Source of the DNA: JAVBNT01 sp031551355
GTDB lineage: Bacteria; Vulcanimicrobiota; CADAWZ01
Direction: 5' to 3'
DNA length: 64,000 nucleotides
Assembly (NCBI GenBank): GCA_031551355.1
Contig: JAVBNT010000012.1
Location: 1 to 64,000 of the forward strand
Positions 7,513-16,989 of this stretch are shown in pieces. Under the pieces are notes generated by a model. The model made no database searches and was not told where the DNA came from. It saw nothing but the letters and a program-made list of their open reading frames with translations. The first letter of the stretch is position 1. Each line of letters begins with the position of its first letter. Both the position numbers and the translations under genes were made by a program.

Positions 7513-9525
7513 ATGCTCACTTTGAAAAATACAATCTGGGAAAGAATAAGCTCAATACCCAAAGATACAGACAAAAAAAGAGCTAATGAGCTTGCCGGAA
7601 ATTTTATTGAAAAAGGGTATCTTGGAATTGCTCCGACAAAAATACTTAATGAGAATAAGAATACTTTTCTGGCCTTTTATAAAATACTTGCCGAACATAA
7701 AGGCTACATAAACAACATACCGTCCCCTGCAGAACAATATTGCGATTCGTCCTGGATGCTGGAGGCGGATTTTTGTTTTATAAATATAAGGGCACTGTCA
7801 AAAAGCCGCTCAAAAACGGGAAAAATCAGCGATGCCATGAAAGTATTGCCTGCAGTAAGGGCTTCATCATTTCACCTCGCCCCTTTTTTCGACTGCGCCA
7901 TGGACAATATATATGCCGTCGACAGTCTGAACACAATAAGTCCTGATATTGTCGATAAAGATTTTCTGGATTACGGATTATCTCCGAAAGAGCAAATGCA
8001 GATGTTCATAGATGCCGTACATATTCTTGGAAAAACGGCCGGCTTCGATTTGGAACCGCACACGAGTCAATTTTCAAGAGTAGTACTTTCCGCACCCGAA
8101 CATTTTAGATGGCTAAAACTCAGTTCCGACAAACAATCTCTTTACGGCAACGTATCACAGGAGATAATGCTTGAAAATGAAATACAGGGAAAACTCGTGG
8201 AAGAAGTCAGAAAAATAGTATCGGATATTCTCCTCTACCATCAAATATCGCATATAGAAGACCTTTCCCGGGGATACGAAACAATACGCGAATGCCACCG
8301 CTCGATAACAAACAAACTTATATCCGAAGGCTACTGGACACTCCCAACTCACACCTGGGGCGGCGTTGGGCTGCCGCAATTCAGCCGCTACAATTATGAC
8401 GGCAATTACCCTGAATTCATCTATCTTGATAAAAACTCACAGGATCAGAGCATGCATTCGTTCGGAATGTTGACTCCATTCGCTCTTTACGGCAATTTGC
8501 CTATCAACAAAGAGCCGGTAAAACCACCTTCTTTTCATAAAAAAACAATATCTTTCCTCCAGAATATATTCCCTTCGGTAGTTAACGACTATAAATTCGA
8601 TTATGTAAGGTTCGACTATGTGGATCATATTTTCGACAGTACGGTTGACAATTCCGACGATACTCCTGTCTCCGATAGAATGACACCGAAAATTCTCAGA
8701 GACATAATCTCAAAGGCTAAAGAAGAGAGGCCGTATATCGGTGCAATGGCAGAACGTATGGGGCAGGATGCGGAGATCTACGCAAAACTTGGATTTGATC
8801 TCATTCTTGGACAGGATATGATCTGTACGATGAATATTGATTACCTGTCCTGCTGCATAGAAATACAGAAAAATCTTGAAAGCCTGTCGGACAGTGGAGA
8901 ACTGACAAAACCATGCTCAATGTTATTTGCTGTGGATACCCATGACAGCGGCCACCCGCTTTTTTGGAAAAAGCCGCTGTCGGATGTTGTCGGCGAACGA
9001 GGTATTGCCTTAAGACATTTTCTGTCGAGATTTTTATATGCAGGCAAACTGAAAAGGCCCAAATACGAGTGTATAGGCAATCAGGATCTCAGCAGCGGAT
9101 TGTATAAGGCAAACAACAAAAAAGTAAGCCTTAAATGGAAAGGAAATATCAATTATTGCGCAAATTATCACATGTTGGAAGATATATACGATTCCCTGCG
9201 CGAAGAAATTAAAAACGCCCGTATGGAGCCGGTACAATTTTGCAGCAATGTATTTGTATGGTCTCTGACTTCCGACAAAAAAACTTTGATTTGTTTCGCA
9301 GATTTAGAACGAAATGAACGTTCAAAAAAGAAACTTAAAGCAGACGATTATACCAACGATTTTTCCATAAATATCTCCGAATTATCCAAAAAATCATCAA
9401 ATGTATATTACATTGACATACAAACCGGAATTTACTCAAAAATCAACATTGATAAAGATAATGAAAGTCTTAACATTTCAAACGTGGCGCCACTGGAATG
9501 CGGAATTATAGTCTTTGAGCATTAA
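7513..9525 (+). CDS. Alpha-amylase superfamily (GH13-like) protein
   Basis: 670-aa cytosolic protein (no signal peptide) with GH13-style motifs in a TIM-barrel-like middle: VRFDYVDH (Asp368 as nucleophile candidate), AMAERMG (Glu414 as acid/base candidate) and VDTHDSGHP (His477-Asp478). The order and spacing match conserved regions II, III and IV of the alpha-amylase superfamily. The N-terminal 300 residues and the C-terminal beta-type domain (about 570-670) are not recognised in detail. Substrate is unknown; alpha-glucan or sucrose/trehalose-type chemistry is plausible for the superfamily. It is followed closely by a zinc-ribbon protein and a Crp/Fnr regulator on the same strand. Distant relatedness leaves the enzyme class uncertain. 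Confidence 0.65.
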   Translation: MLTLKNTIWERISSIPKDTDKKRANELAGNFIEKGYLGIAPTKILNENKNTFLAFYKILAEHKGYINNIPSPAEQYCDSSWMLEADFCFINIRALSKSRSKTGKISDAMKVLPAVRASSFHLAPFFDCAMDNIYAVDSLNTISPDIVDKDFLDYGLSPKEQMQMFIDAVHILGKTAGFDLEPHTSQFSRVVLSAPEHFRWLKLSSDKQSLYGNVSQEIMLENEIQGKLVEEVRKIVSDILLYHQISHIEDLSRGYETIRECHRSITNKLISEGYWTLPTHTWGGVGLPQFSRYNYDGNYPEFIYLDKNSQDQSMHSFGMLTPFALYGNLPINKEPVKPPSFHKKTISFLQNIFPSVVNDYKFDYVRFDYVDHIFDSTVDNSDDTPVSDRMTPKILRDIISKAKEERPYIGAMAERMGQDAEIYAKLGFDLILGQDMICTMNIDYLSCCIEIQKNLESLSDSGELTKPCSMLFAVDTHDSGHPLFWKKPLSDVVGERGIALRHFLSRFLYAGKLKRPKYECIGNQDLSSGLYKANNKKVSLKWKGNINYCANYHMLEDIYDSLREEIKNARMEPVQFCSNVFVWSLTSDKKTLICFADLERNERSKKKLKADDYTNDFSINISELSKKSSNVYYIDIQTGIYSKINIDKDNESLNISNVAPLECGIIVFEH

Positions 9526-9560
9526 AAACTTAAAATAATAAAATAGGGGGGCTAAATATT

Positions 9561-9947
9561 ATGAGAAAAAAAATTATCTCCGAAGGCAAGGGAAAACTGC
9601 CGGTCGCAGGAACTGACGGCCGCAAAGAAGCTTCGCACACCATTAAAAGAAAGTTAACAGCGGAAGACTCTTATTTTGCGGAAAGAGACAAGGAACTCAT
9701 TGAAAAGCACAAACAGGAAAAAAAGAAAAAAGAAGATGTTCCCGTAAAAAAAATAAAAATATGTCCCGACTGCGGTGGAGAACTGTCTGAAATAGTCCTA
9801 AAAAACGTAACGGTCGATCAGTGCAAGGACTGTGAGGGAGTCTGGACGCAGAAAAAAGATCTGCAGCTTTTTCTCAAAAAGGAAGCAAGCGTAATGGACA
9901 ACCTTATGAGTGCTCTGTTCCCGGACAAATCAGGCAAAAAAACTTAA
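9561..9947 (+). CDS. Zinc-ribbon (TFIIB-type) protein
   Basis: 128 aa with a highly charged N-terminal half (Lys/Glu-rich, probably disordered or helical). A C-terminal ribbon has CPDCGGEL and, about 20 residues on, QCKDCEGVW, the pattern of the zf-TFIIB family of small bacterial zinc proteins. GGGGGG precedes the ATG by about 10 bases. It lies 35 bp after the GH13-like gene and 6 bp before the crp/fnr-type gene, so it is likely co-transcribed. Function is unknown; cytosolic. Confidence 0.75.
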   Translation: MRKKIISEGKGKLPVAGTDGRKEASHTIKRKLTAEDSYFAERDKELIEKHKQEKKKKEDVPVKKIKICPDCGGELSEIVLKNVTVDQCKDCEGVWTQKKDLQLFLKKEASVMDNLMSALFPDKSGKKT

Positions 9948-9953
9948 CATTTG

Positions 9954-10643
9954 ATGATTGTAACAGATTTTATAAAAAACACAAGACTATTTTCACCGCT
10001 TAACGACAGCGAATTAAAGGCAATAGTATCAAATATAATCTACAAAAAATTTGAAAAAAATGAAAAAATTTTTTTTCAGGGAGACAGCGGCGACAGTTTT
10101 TACTTAATTTTTAAAGGTTCCGTAAAGGTCTCCAAAGTCTCGGCCGGAGGCAAAGAAATAACTATTACCATACTCTACCCCGGGGATTCCTTCGGAGAAA
10201 TGTCGCTTTTTGAGAACACGGAGCGTTCCGCAGACGTAACGGCCCTGCAAGTAACCGAAACAATGCAGCTTACAAGAGAATCATTGCTCGCATGCATAAA
10301 AACAACACCTGAAATAGCCCTCAAAATGTTGTCCGTAATGTCGGAAAAATTGAGAAAAACCAATGGCCATATAGAATCCCTTTCTTTTTCAACGCTGAAA
10401 CAAAGACTTATACGCTTCATCATATCTTATAATTACAGTACGGATCATAAAAATTGCGGACATAGTATAACGTTACCTTACAGTCAGAGAGAAATAGCCG
10501 AACTTCTGGGAGTAAACAGGGAAAGTATCACAAGATTGTTTTCCGAAATGAAAAAATCAGGACTGATACGGACGGACAACAGAAAAATAACAACCGGCGA
10601 CATCAGACTTTTGCAGGAATTCGCAGAAGACAAAAACCAATAA
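9954..10643 (+). CDS. Crp/Fnr family transcriptional regulator
   Basis: 229-aa regulator with a cyclic-nucleotide-binding beta-roll at about residues 15-125 (FFQGDSGDSFYLIFKGSVKV, then GEMSLFENTERSADV). A C-terminal winged HTH at about 150-225 reads YSQREIAELLGVNRESITRL. The effector Arg of the beta-roll is present in the ERSADV stretch, so a nucleotide ligand is possible. No Cys cluster is seen, so it is not an iron-sulphur FNR. ATG 9954 is preferred to the overlapping TTG 9951. A strong hairpin follows the stop. Confidence 0.9.
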   Translation: MIVTDFIKNTRLFSPLNDSELKAIVSNIIYKKFEKNEKIFFQGDSGDSFYLIFKGSVKVSKVSAGGKEITITILYPGDSFGEMSLFENTERSADVTALQVTETMQLTRESLLACIKTTPEIALKMLSVMSEKLRKTNGHIESLSFSTLKQRLIRFIISYNYSTDHKNCGHSITLPYSQREIAELLGVNRESITRLFSEMKKSGLIRTDNRKITTGDIRLLQEFAEDKNQ

Positions 10644-10692
10644 ATAGACAACTGTTGATTTTATTATAAAAAATCGACAGTTGTCTATTTAT
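10640..10692. terminator. Bidirectional hairpin terminator
   Basis: Arms ATAAATAGACAACTGT and ACAGTTGTCTATTTAT enclose a short T/A-rich loop. It lies between the convergent crp/fnr-type gene and the PNPOx-like gene and can serve both. Confidence 0.8.
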
Positions 10693-10731
10693 CTGCAAAG
10701 ATATTATTTTAAAGCACTGAACCCGCCTGTT

Positions 10732-11145
10732 TTAATTAATTTTAACTGTATGAACCGGCTCCATTCCTTCCCCCATCTTATAAAAAGAAGCCTGACCGTC
10801 CTGCAGATAAAAAACTTCAAAATCAGGACACTCGGCTCCCCCTTCATAGATATCTGCAAGCATGGGCATTATCTCAAATGCTTTAACTTTTGCAGCCATG
10901 TTATTATCAAAAACCGCTTTGCCGCGCAGTCTGATCCATTCGTAAGACTGAGATATTGACGAAACCTCAAACTCAGGATTGGCTTTAAGCTGACGGAACA
11001 CATCCTTGCTGTTGCCGGTACAGAAATAAAGCTTTTCTTCAAATTTCATTACAAACCCAAAAGGTCTTACCCTTGGCATACGGTTATCCACAGTTGCCAG
11101 ATAAAAAACACGGCTGTCCGTTAAAAATTTTAAAACTTCATCCAT
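10732..11145 (-). CDS. Pyridoxamine 5'-phosphate oxidase-like flavin protein
   Basis: 137-aa split-barrel FMN-binding protein of the PNPOx-like superfamily (VFYLATVDNRMPRVRPFGFV at the start, then KLYFCTGNSKDVFRQL). Such proteins are often general stress or F420/FMN-dependent reductases rather than true PdxH. The ATG at 11145 follows GGAGGT by 7 bases; the upstream in-frame ATG is part of the ribosome site itself. The gene is monocistronic and converges on the Crp/Fnr gene. The substrate is not inferable. Confidence 0.82.
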   Translation of the reverse strand: MDEVLKFLTDSRVFYLATVDNRMPRVRPFGFVMKFEEKLYFCTGNSKDVFRQLKANPEFEVSSISQSYEWIRLRGKAVFDNNMAAKVKAFEIMPMLADIYEGGAECPDFEVFYLQDGQASFYKMGEGMEPVHTVKIN

Positions 11146-11308
11146 ATTTATAACCTCCAAAAATTTTAATTATTAAAAGCATATCCACATTAGTTTTTAT
11201 TTAACCCCAAAAGCAAATTATCCTTGCAGTCAGGCAAACAAAGAAGGAAAAAGGCTTCCTCAAAGGCAATTAAATTAAAATAGATTATTATTACATCTGG
11301 AGCAATTT

Positions 11309-11947
11309 ATGAAAAAAGTTATAATTTTTGATTTCGACGGTGTTATTGCGGACTCTGCCCCGTTCTATAGTGAGAGATACAGGCAATCGGCACAGGCGTT
11401 CGGCAAGAAATTCCCGGTTAATGATATTGAAGACTTTAAAAACTGGTATGATTCCGCCTGGGAAAACAACTATAAAAACCTCGGATTCACAGATGAAGAG
11501 ATCGAAAAAGCTATGCTTAATGTAAGAAAACCGGCAGATTACTCGCAAATACCGCTATTTAAAAATATTAAGGAGATACTTACGAAACTGTCGGAAAAAT
11601 ATACGCTAACGATCGCTTCCTGCACTGCGCATGCAAAAATTCAAAGCAAACTTGAGCAGGAAAATATCGCCGGTTTATTTTCATTTATATCCGGAGGAGA
11701 CAATCACGGCAGCGACAAACAGGAGATTATAGCCATCGTTATGAGAGAGCTCAACATCTCCCCGTCCGATGCTGTTATGATAGGCGACACGGAAATGGAC
11801 ATCATATGCGCCGTTAAAAACAATCTGCGGGCAATAGGAACTTCATACGGATGGAATTCAAGAAAAAGACTCGAAAAAATAGGCTGTAAAAATATTATTG
11901 ATACCCCGGATGAGTTACCGGAAATGGTCGACAAAGTACTTTCATAA
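11309..11947 (+). CDS. HAD superfamily hydrolase (phosphoglycolate phosphatase-like)
   Basis: 212-aa cytosolic phosphatase. HAD motif I is DFDGVIADS (catalytic Asp pair), motif II Ser/Thr is in TIASCT, the motif III Lys lies around SDKQEI, and motif IV is GDTEMDI. A helical cap (about residues 15-85) sits between motifs I and II, typical of the Gph/beta-phosphoglucomutase group. The physiological substrate is unknown. It stands alone on the plus strand. Confidence 0.88.
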   Translation: MKKVIIFDFDGVIADSAPFYSERYRQSAQAFGKKFPVNDIEDFKNWYDSAWENNYKNLGFTDEEIEKAMLNVRKPADYSQIPLFKNIKEILTKLSEKYTLTIASCTAHAKIQSKLEQENIAGLFSFISGGDNHGSDKQEIIAIVMRELNISPSDAVMIGDTEMDIICAVKNNLRAIGTSYGWNSRKRLEKIGCKNIIDTPDELPEMVDKVLS

Positions 11948-12186
11948 AAAATAATGCCGGGGCTATCTCACATTAACTTCAGGAAATTTTGCGCAAAGTT
12001 CACGAAGATAATATCTCTGTTTTACCGGAACAGATTTAAATCTATAATACCACAGAAAAAATCTTCCGCAGTGCATGTTCTCTTTTCCTTACAACATTTT
12101 TTCTCTGTGTTCTCTTATTCTCCGTGAGGAGCTCTTCCGTCATTACAAAGTCAGGGACCTTATTTTGTAAGCAAGACAGCCCCGGT

Positions 12187-12627
12187 TCAGCAACCGCCGG
12201 CATTAAGCAGAGCTTTGAGTGACTCTTCAAATTCATCGTCCTGCTTTTTAGTTCGCTTAGGAGCTCCTTTTAAACGTGCCGATGCCCGTCTTGCCTTGGA
12301 GGCAGCATGCCGCAGCATTAATAAAGTATCAATATTTTCTTCCGTATATTGCCTTCCGTCATAATTAACACAAACGGCCCCTTTGGCCAAAGCAATAGCG
12401 GCAAGGCCATAGTCTCCCGTTATAACGATATCGCCCTGAACAATTCTGGATATAAGCACAAAATCGGCACTGTCGCGACCATTTTCCACTACAATGGTAA
12501 CGGCGCCGTCTTTTTCCATAAAATGCGAATTATCACAAAACAAAAAAACAGCCGCGCCGTATTGCAACGCAAGTTTAACAGCCGGAGCCACTACAGGACA
12601 ACTGTCGGCGTCAATTAACAGTTTCAT
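12187..12627 (-). CDS. YaiI/YqxD family protein (UPF0178)
   Basis: 146-aa conserved protein. The N-terminal DADSCPVV and the later GDIVITGDYGLA are the hallmarks of the DUF188/YaiI-YqxD family, a PIN-like fold with acidic residues clustered for metal binding. The C-terminal basic tail (RRASARLKGAPKRTKKQDD) is normal for the family. The molecular function is not established. It is divergent from the kamB-kamD-kamE-kce operon, with 83 bp between starts. Confidence 0.9.
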   Translation of the reverse strand: MKLLIDADSCPVVAPAVKLALQYGAAVFLFCDNSHFMEKDGAVTIVVENGRDSADFVLISRIVQGDIVITGDYGLAAIALAKGAVCVNYDGRQYTEENIDTLLMLRHAASKARRASARLKGAPKRTKKQDDEFEESLKALLNAGGC

Positions 12628-12710
12628 AACACAAAAACCTCATAATTTTTCAGAACGTATAAATTATAACAAAAAAAAACTGAAAAAGCACTTACAATAC
12701 GGAGAGTATT

Positions 12711-13760
12711 ATGGACAAAACCGCATTTTTCGATAAAATTACCGAAAAGATTCCTCAGACAATATCAATAATCGGGCTGGCAAAAAATGTCGGCAAAACG
12801 ACTACGCTAAACTTTTTACTGAATCAGGTTTCAGGGAAAGAAAATCTGACCGTAGGCATATCGTCAACAGGATGGGACGGAGAATCATTCGACTCCATAA
12901 CCGGAAAGCCTAAACCCAAAATAATACTCAGCAAAGGCAATATAGCGGCTACAACCGAGGAATGCCTCAAACGCTGCGGAAAAGGCTGGAAACTAATCGA
13001 AAAAACCGGGATGGACACATCTATGGGCAAAATCATGATTATAGAGGTTCTCCAGGAGGACAGATTTGAAATCGCCGGACCAACAACAATATCCGAGCTT
13101 GCAGTCATAAAGGAAAAATTACTGGGCTACGGTGCCGAACTGATTCTTTTTGACGGAGCGATAAACAGAAAGGCATCATCGTCAAAGCGCATCTCCGACT
13201 CAATAATTATCGCTACGGGATTAAATGCCGGTTACAGCCTGAATGAGGTAAAAATTATAACCTCCCTGTGGACGTCGATATTTGAACTGCCGGTATGGGA
13301 TTCGTTCAAGATAAAAACAGATATCCCCTATGGCAAAATGCTGGCTATTTCCGGCAAAAATCACAAAGAAACAGACAAAAACACGACGGAACAATTCCTG
13401 AGAGAGTTGGAACCGGCACCGGAGTATCTTTACATACCCGGCTCCTTCTCAGACCCGCTTGCGGAAAAGCTGCTGGCTATCGAAAAAATTCCGGCAATAA
13501 TACTTGAAGATCCAAGCTCTATTTTTTTAACTCCATTCATATGGGGAAGGTTTAAAAAAAGAAAAAGTAGAATTTTTCTGTTGGAGAAACCATCGGTAAA
13601 ATGCATAACCTTAAACCCAACGTCTTCATCCGGACATAAAATGGAAAGCGAAGCATTTTTTAAAGAGATGGAATCTACATGCAGATATTTTGATATGTGG
13701 GATATTGTTTCGGGGAAAGGAAAGGTTTTCAAAAATGAAAGCAAAGCTGAAGCCAGATAA
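12711..13760 (+). CDS. kamB: KamB-like P-loop protein (lysine 5,6-aminomutase reactivation)
   Basis: 349-aa protein with a Walker A GLAKNVGKTTT at about residues 22-32. It lies directly upstream of the two lysine 5,6-aminomutase subunit genes and overlaps kamD by 26 bp. In lysine-fermenting clostridia and fusobacteria KamB (with the MutS-like ATPase KamC) is thought to reactivate the B12-dependent mutase. No kamC-like MutS ATPase follows here, so this protein may act alone or with a partner elsewhere. GGAGAG lies 6 bases before the ATG. The symbol rests on context and the P-loop rather than deep sequence recognition. Confidence 0.65.
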   Translation: MDKTAFFDKITEKIPQTISIIGLAKNVGKTTTLNFLLNQVSGKENLTVGISSTGWDGESFDSITGKPKPKIILSKGNIAATTEECLKRCGKGWKLIEKTGMDTSMGKIMIIEVLQEDRFEIAGPTTISELAVIKEKLLGYGAELILFDGAINRKASSSKRISDSIIIATGLNAGYSLNEVKIITSLWTSIFELPVWDSFKIKTDIPYGKMLAISGKNHKETDKNTTEQFLRELEPAPEYLYIPGSFSDPLAEKLLAIEKIPAIILEDPSSIFLTPFIWGRFKKRKSRIFLLEKPSVKCITLNPTSSSGHKMESEAFFKEMESTCRYFDMWDIVSGKGKVFKNESKAEAR

Positions 13761-15321
13761 AAATAAAATTGAAAAAGCACGTAATTTAGCGGCGGCAATT
13801 ACAGATGATGTATACAAAGTTGTCAGCAAAAAAAGTACTGACACAATAGAAAGGGCCGTTCTCAGGCTGCTTGGCATCGACGGCACGGATGACACCGGAG
13901 CTCCTATACCCAATGCCGTTATCTCCTGGGCCAAGGAAGAAAAAATTCTCAATCAGGGTATCGCCAGAATTTTAGGCAGCATAATGGCTTCTCAAGCGCT
14001 GACGCCGCAGGAGGCTGCCGAAAAAATCTGCAACAGGGAATTCAGCGCCGCCGATTTTGCCGAGGAACAGCCGGGATGGAGAGAAGCAATAAATAAATAT
14101 GCCTCACAAAGCGCTGATAAGATTATAGAGAACAGAAATAAAAGGGCACAGCTTACGGGAGACATTTCAAAAGAAGAAACTCCGTATTTATATTGTATTG
14201 TCGCCACAGGGAACATTTATGAAGATGTTGTTCAGGCGCAGGCGGCGGCCAGACAAGGCGCGCAGATTATTGCCGTAATACGTTCCACCGCCCAAAGCCT
14301 GCTTGATTATGTCCCTTACGGAGCAACAACCGAGGGTTTTGGCGGAACATATGCTACTCAGGAAAATTTCAAAATAATGAGGTCGGCTCTTGATGATGTC
14401 GGCAAAGAGCTGGGGCGTTATGTAAGACTGGTAAACTACTGTTCCGGATTATGCATGCCGGAAATAGCGGCAATGGGAGCCCTTGAACGACTTGACATGA
14501 TGCTCAACGATGCGATGTACGGGATCATTTTCAGGGATATCAACATGCTGCGCACCCTCACCGACCAGCACTTTTCACGAAGAATAAACGCATTTGCCAA
14601 CATAGTTATAAATACAGGTGAAGACAATTACCTTACAACATCGGATGCCATTGAGGAAGCGCACACCGTTCTTGCATCCCAGTTTATTAACGAACAGTTT
14701 GCCCTAAAGGCGGGACTGCGCGAGGAGCAAATCGGCTTAGGGCATGCATTTGAAATCAATCCGGATCTTGAAAACGGATATCTGCATGAAGTGGCACAGG
14801 CACAAATGGCAAAGGAAATTTTCCCCAAATCGCCGCTTAAATATATGCCGCCGACAAAATTTATGACCGGCAACATCTTCAGAGGACATGTTCAGGACAG
14901 TATGTTCACTCAGGTATCGGTAATGACCGGTCAGACAATACATCTTCTGGGCATCCTTACCGAAGCCATCCATACGCCGTTTATGCAGGATCGTTTCCTT
15001 TCTATAGAAGCGGCAAAATATGTAAGAAACAATCAAAGGGCACTTAAAAATGAATTTCTCATTCCCGAGAACGGGCTAATGAAAAAACGCTCCGACGAAG
15101 TAATAGAAAACAGCATCAAACTTCTTGAAAAAGTCAAAAACACCGGACTTTTCAAAGCTCTTGAAGAAGGTATTTTCGCAGGGATAAAAAGGCCGCTTGA
15201 CGGCGGTAAAGGTGCTGACGGAGTCTTCACCAAAGCCGACGGATACTTTAATCCTTTTGAAGAACCTCTGGCAGACAAAAGCGATTGTCCAGTCCCTCTT
15301 TTTATAGAGCCGGTGATATAG
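13735..15321 (+). CDS. kamD: Lysine 5,6-aminomutase alpha subunit
   Basis: Large subunit of the adenosylcobalamin- and PLP-dependent mutase that moves the terminal amino group of D-lysine or beta-lysine to carbon 5. 528 aa, close to the roughly 516 of the clostridial enzyme. TIM-barrel signature stretches such as YCIVATGNIYEDVVQAQAAA, YGATTEGFGGTYATQENF and KYMPPTKFMTGNIFRGH are clear. The start at 13735 (MKAKLKPDKNK) has GGAAAGG upstream and lies inside the kamB end; the preceding in-frame ATG is within kamB coding and less likely. It works with KamE, encoded 57 bp downstream. Confidence 0.95.
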   Translation: MKAKLKPDKNKIEKARNLAAAITDDVYKVVSKKSTDTIERAVLRLLGIDGTDDTGAPIPNAVISWAKEEKILNQGIARILGSIMASQALTPQEAAEKICNREFSAADFAEEQPGWREAINKYASQSADKIIENRNKRAQLTGDISKEETPYLYCIVATGNIYEDVVQAQAAARQGAQIIAVIRSTAQSLLDYVPYGATTEGFGGTYATQENFKIMRSALDDVGKELGRYVRLVNYCSGLCMPEIAAMGALERLDMMLNDAMYGIIFRDINMLRTLTDQHFSRRINAFANIVINTGEDNYLTTSDAIEEAHTVLASQFINEQFALKAGLREEQIGLGHAFEINPDLENGYLHEVAQAQMAKEIFPKSPLKYMPPTKFMTGNIFRGHVQDSMFTQVSVMTGQTIHLLGILTEAIHTPFMQDRFLSIEAAKYVRNNQRALKNEFLIPENGLMKKRSDEVIENSIKLLEKVKNTGLFKALEEGIFAGIKRPLDGGKGADGVFTKADGYFNPFEEPLADKSDCPVPLFIEPVI

Positions 15322-15378
15322 CCCCGCCTGAACATTGCTGCATGTAAAAGTTTGACGGATATTAATAAGGAGACATTT

Positions 15379-16125
15379 ATGGATAATAACAACGTAAAAC
15401 CATTCGGAGATACCATCGGTGACGGATTGACTCAACTGTCATTTACGCTGCCGATTCCAAAATCCGGTAAATCCACGGAAGCGGCAAAAATACTGATCAC
15501 CAGAATGGGATTTGATGAAGTTTATGTAGCTCATGAACAGGAAATCTCCCCCGGATTTACATTTTTTGTCGTCTACGGAAAATGCACTCACAGCATTGAT
15601 ATGACTACAGTAAAATCGACATCGGCATCAATAGACGCAATGAGTTTTTACGAAATAAACGATTTTATAAAAACAAAAATAAAAAGACCCTTGAATATAA
15701 TCGGCGCATGCATTGAGACGGACGCGCATACCGTCGGCATAGACGCGATTCTGAACATGAAAGGTTTTGCCGGAGACTACGGCCTTGAAAGATATAACCA
15801 GATGTCGGTGATAAATATGGGCGCACAGGTCAGGTGTGAGGACCTGATCGCCAGAGCCGTAGAATTTAATGCCGATGCAATTCTCGTTTCAACGATAGTA
15901 ACACAAAAAGACATCCACATTCATCATCTGACCAAGCTTATCGACATGCTGGAAGCCGAAAAAGTAAGAGACAGATTTCTGCTTATTGTAGGAGGTCCGC
16001 GCATCAATAATGCACTGGCGAGAGAACTGGGCTATGACGCCGGTTTCGGCAGAGATACAGTTCCGTCACAAGTGGCCACTTTGATTGCCCAGAAAATAGA
16101 AGAAAGAGTATCAAAGGAGAAATAA
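15379..16125 (+). CDS. kamE: Lysine 5,6-aminomutase beta subunit (B12- and PLP-binding)
   Basis: Small subunit, about 248 aa, with a Rossmann-type cobalamin domain in the C-terminal two thirds. DAHTVG is the base-off B12 motif (DxHxxG). The Lys 11 residues after that His (in ILNMKGFAG) corresponds to the PLP Schiff-base lysine of the clostridial enzyme. The ATG at 15379 has AAGGAG 9 bases upstream and was preferred over an ATG nine codons earlier. It lies between kamD and kce (3 bp to kce start), one operon. Both cofactor residues are present, so the enzyme should be active. Confidence 0.95.
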   Translation: MDNNNVKPFGDTIGDGLTQLSFTLPIPKSGKSTEAAKILITRMGFDEVYVAHEQEISPGFTFFVVYGKCTHSIDMTTVKSTSASIDAMSFYEINDFIKTKIKRPLNIIGACIETDAHTVGIDAILNMKGFAGDYGLERYNQMSVINMGAQVRCEDLIARAVEFNADAILVSTIVTQKDIHIHHLTKLIDMLEAEKVRDRFLLIVGGPRINNALARELGYDAGFGRDTVPSQVATLIAQKIEERVSKEK

Positions 16126-16128
16126 ACA

Positions 16129-16944
16129 ATGGATAAACTTATAATAACCGTTGCTGCAATAGGCGCCGAAGTAACGAAACAGGATAACCCCGGCCTTCCG
16201 GTGACACCGGTGGAGATAGCCGAAGAAATTGCGCGCTGCCATAAAGCCGGAGCCTCAATAGCCCACATCCACGGCAGAGATAAAGACGGCAGTGCCACCC
16301 AGTCGAAAGAAGTATATAAAGAAATTATTGATGAAGTAAAAAAAAGATGCGATATAATTATACAGGTCTCCACCGGCGGAGCCGTAGGAATGACTCCCGA
16401 AGAAAGAATTGCTCCGGTGACCCTGTCACCGGAGATGTGTACACTATCAACCGGAACATGTAATTTCGGAGCTGATGTTTTTATGAATACTCAAGGGTAT
16501 ATAGAGCATTTTGCCGCCGAAATATCTAAATATAACGTAATGCCGGAAGTAGAAATTTTTGACTACGGTATGATGTTCAACGCAAAGAATCTGATAAAAA
16601 AAGGAATGATCCCGGCAAAAGTTAATTTCGATTTCGTCCTTGGCGTGCCTGGAGCATTACCGGGAACACCCAAAGCTCTGATAACACTCGTTGAGGAGCT
16701 GCCTGCCAATTGCACATGGACAGTTGCCGGAGTCGGAAGGTATGAGCTTCCGTTGGCAATGATGGCTATTGCAATGGGCGGAAACGTAAGGGTCGGCTTT
16801 GAAGACAATATCTATTATTCAAAAGGCGTTCTTGCTCAGAGTAATACACAGCTCGTAGAAAGAATCGTCCGCATTTCCGGGGAAGCGGGAAGAGAAATTG
16901 CCACTCCTGACGAGGCAAGAGCTATACTTGGACTAAAAAAATAA
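16129..16944 (+). CDS. kce: 3-keto-5-aminohexanoate cleavage enzyme (BKACE family)
   Basis: 271-aa zinc enzyme of the DUF849/BKACE family that condenses 3-keto-5-aminohexanoate with acetyl-CoA, giving aminobutyryl-CoA and acetoacetate. The metal motif HIHGRD is seen near residue 48, with GAEV near residue 13 and NFGADVFMN near 111. AAGGAG precedes the ATG. It directly follows kamE, which strongly supports the lysine assignment over other BKACE substrates. Missing from the visible operon are 3,5-diaminohexanoate dehydrogenase (kdd) and the ammonia lyase (kal). A hairpin terminator follows. Confidence 0.92.
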   Translation: MDKLIITVAAIGAEVTKQDNPGLPVTPVEIAEEIARCHKAGASIAHIHGRDKDGSATQSKEVYKEIIDEVKKRCDIIIQVSTGGAVGMTPEERIAPVTLSPEMCTLSTGTCNFGADVFMNTQGYIEHFAAEISKYNVMPEVEIFDYGMMFNAKNLIKKGMIPAKVNFDFVLGVPGALPGTPKALITLVEELPANCTWTVAGVGRYELPLAMMAIAMGGNVRVGFEDNIYYSKGVLAQSNTQLVERIVRISGEAGREIATPDEARAILGLKK

Positions 16945-16989
16945 ACTCATCCCTTTACAACAGTCCCTAATTTAATTACCGTCACTCAA

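Noticed and set aside
11953..12186. CCGGGGCT / AGCCCCGG pair about 230 bases apart as the ends of a small element
   Set aside because: Only 8 bp match, no flanking duplication and no other supporting structure; likely chance or two separate terminator halves.
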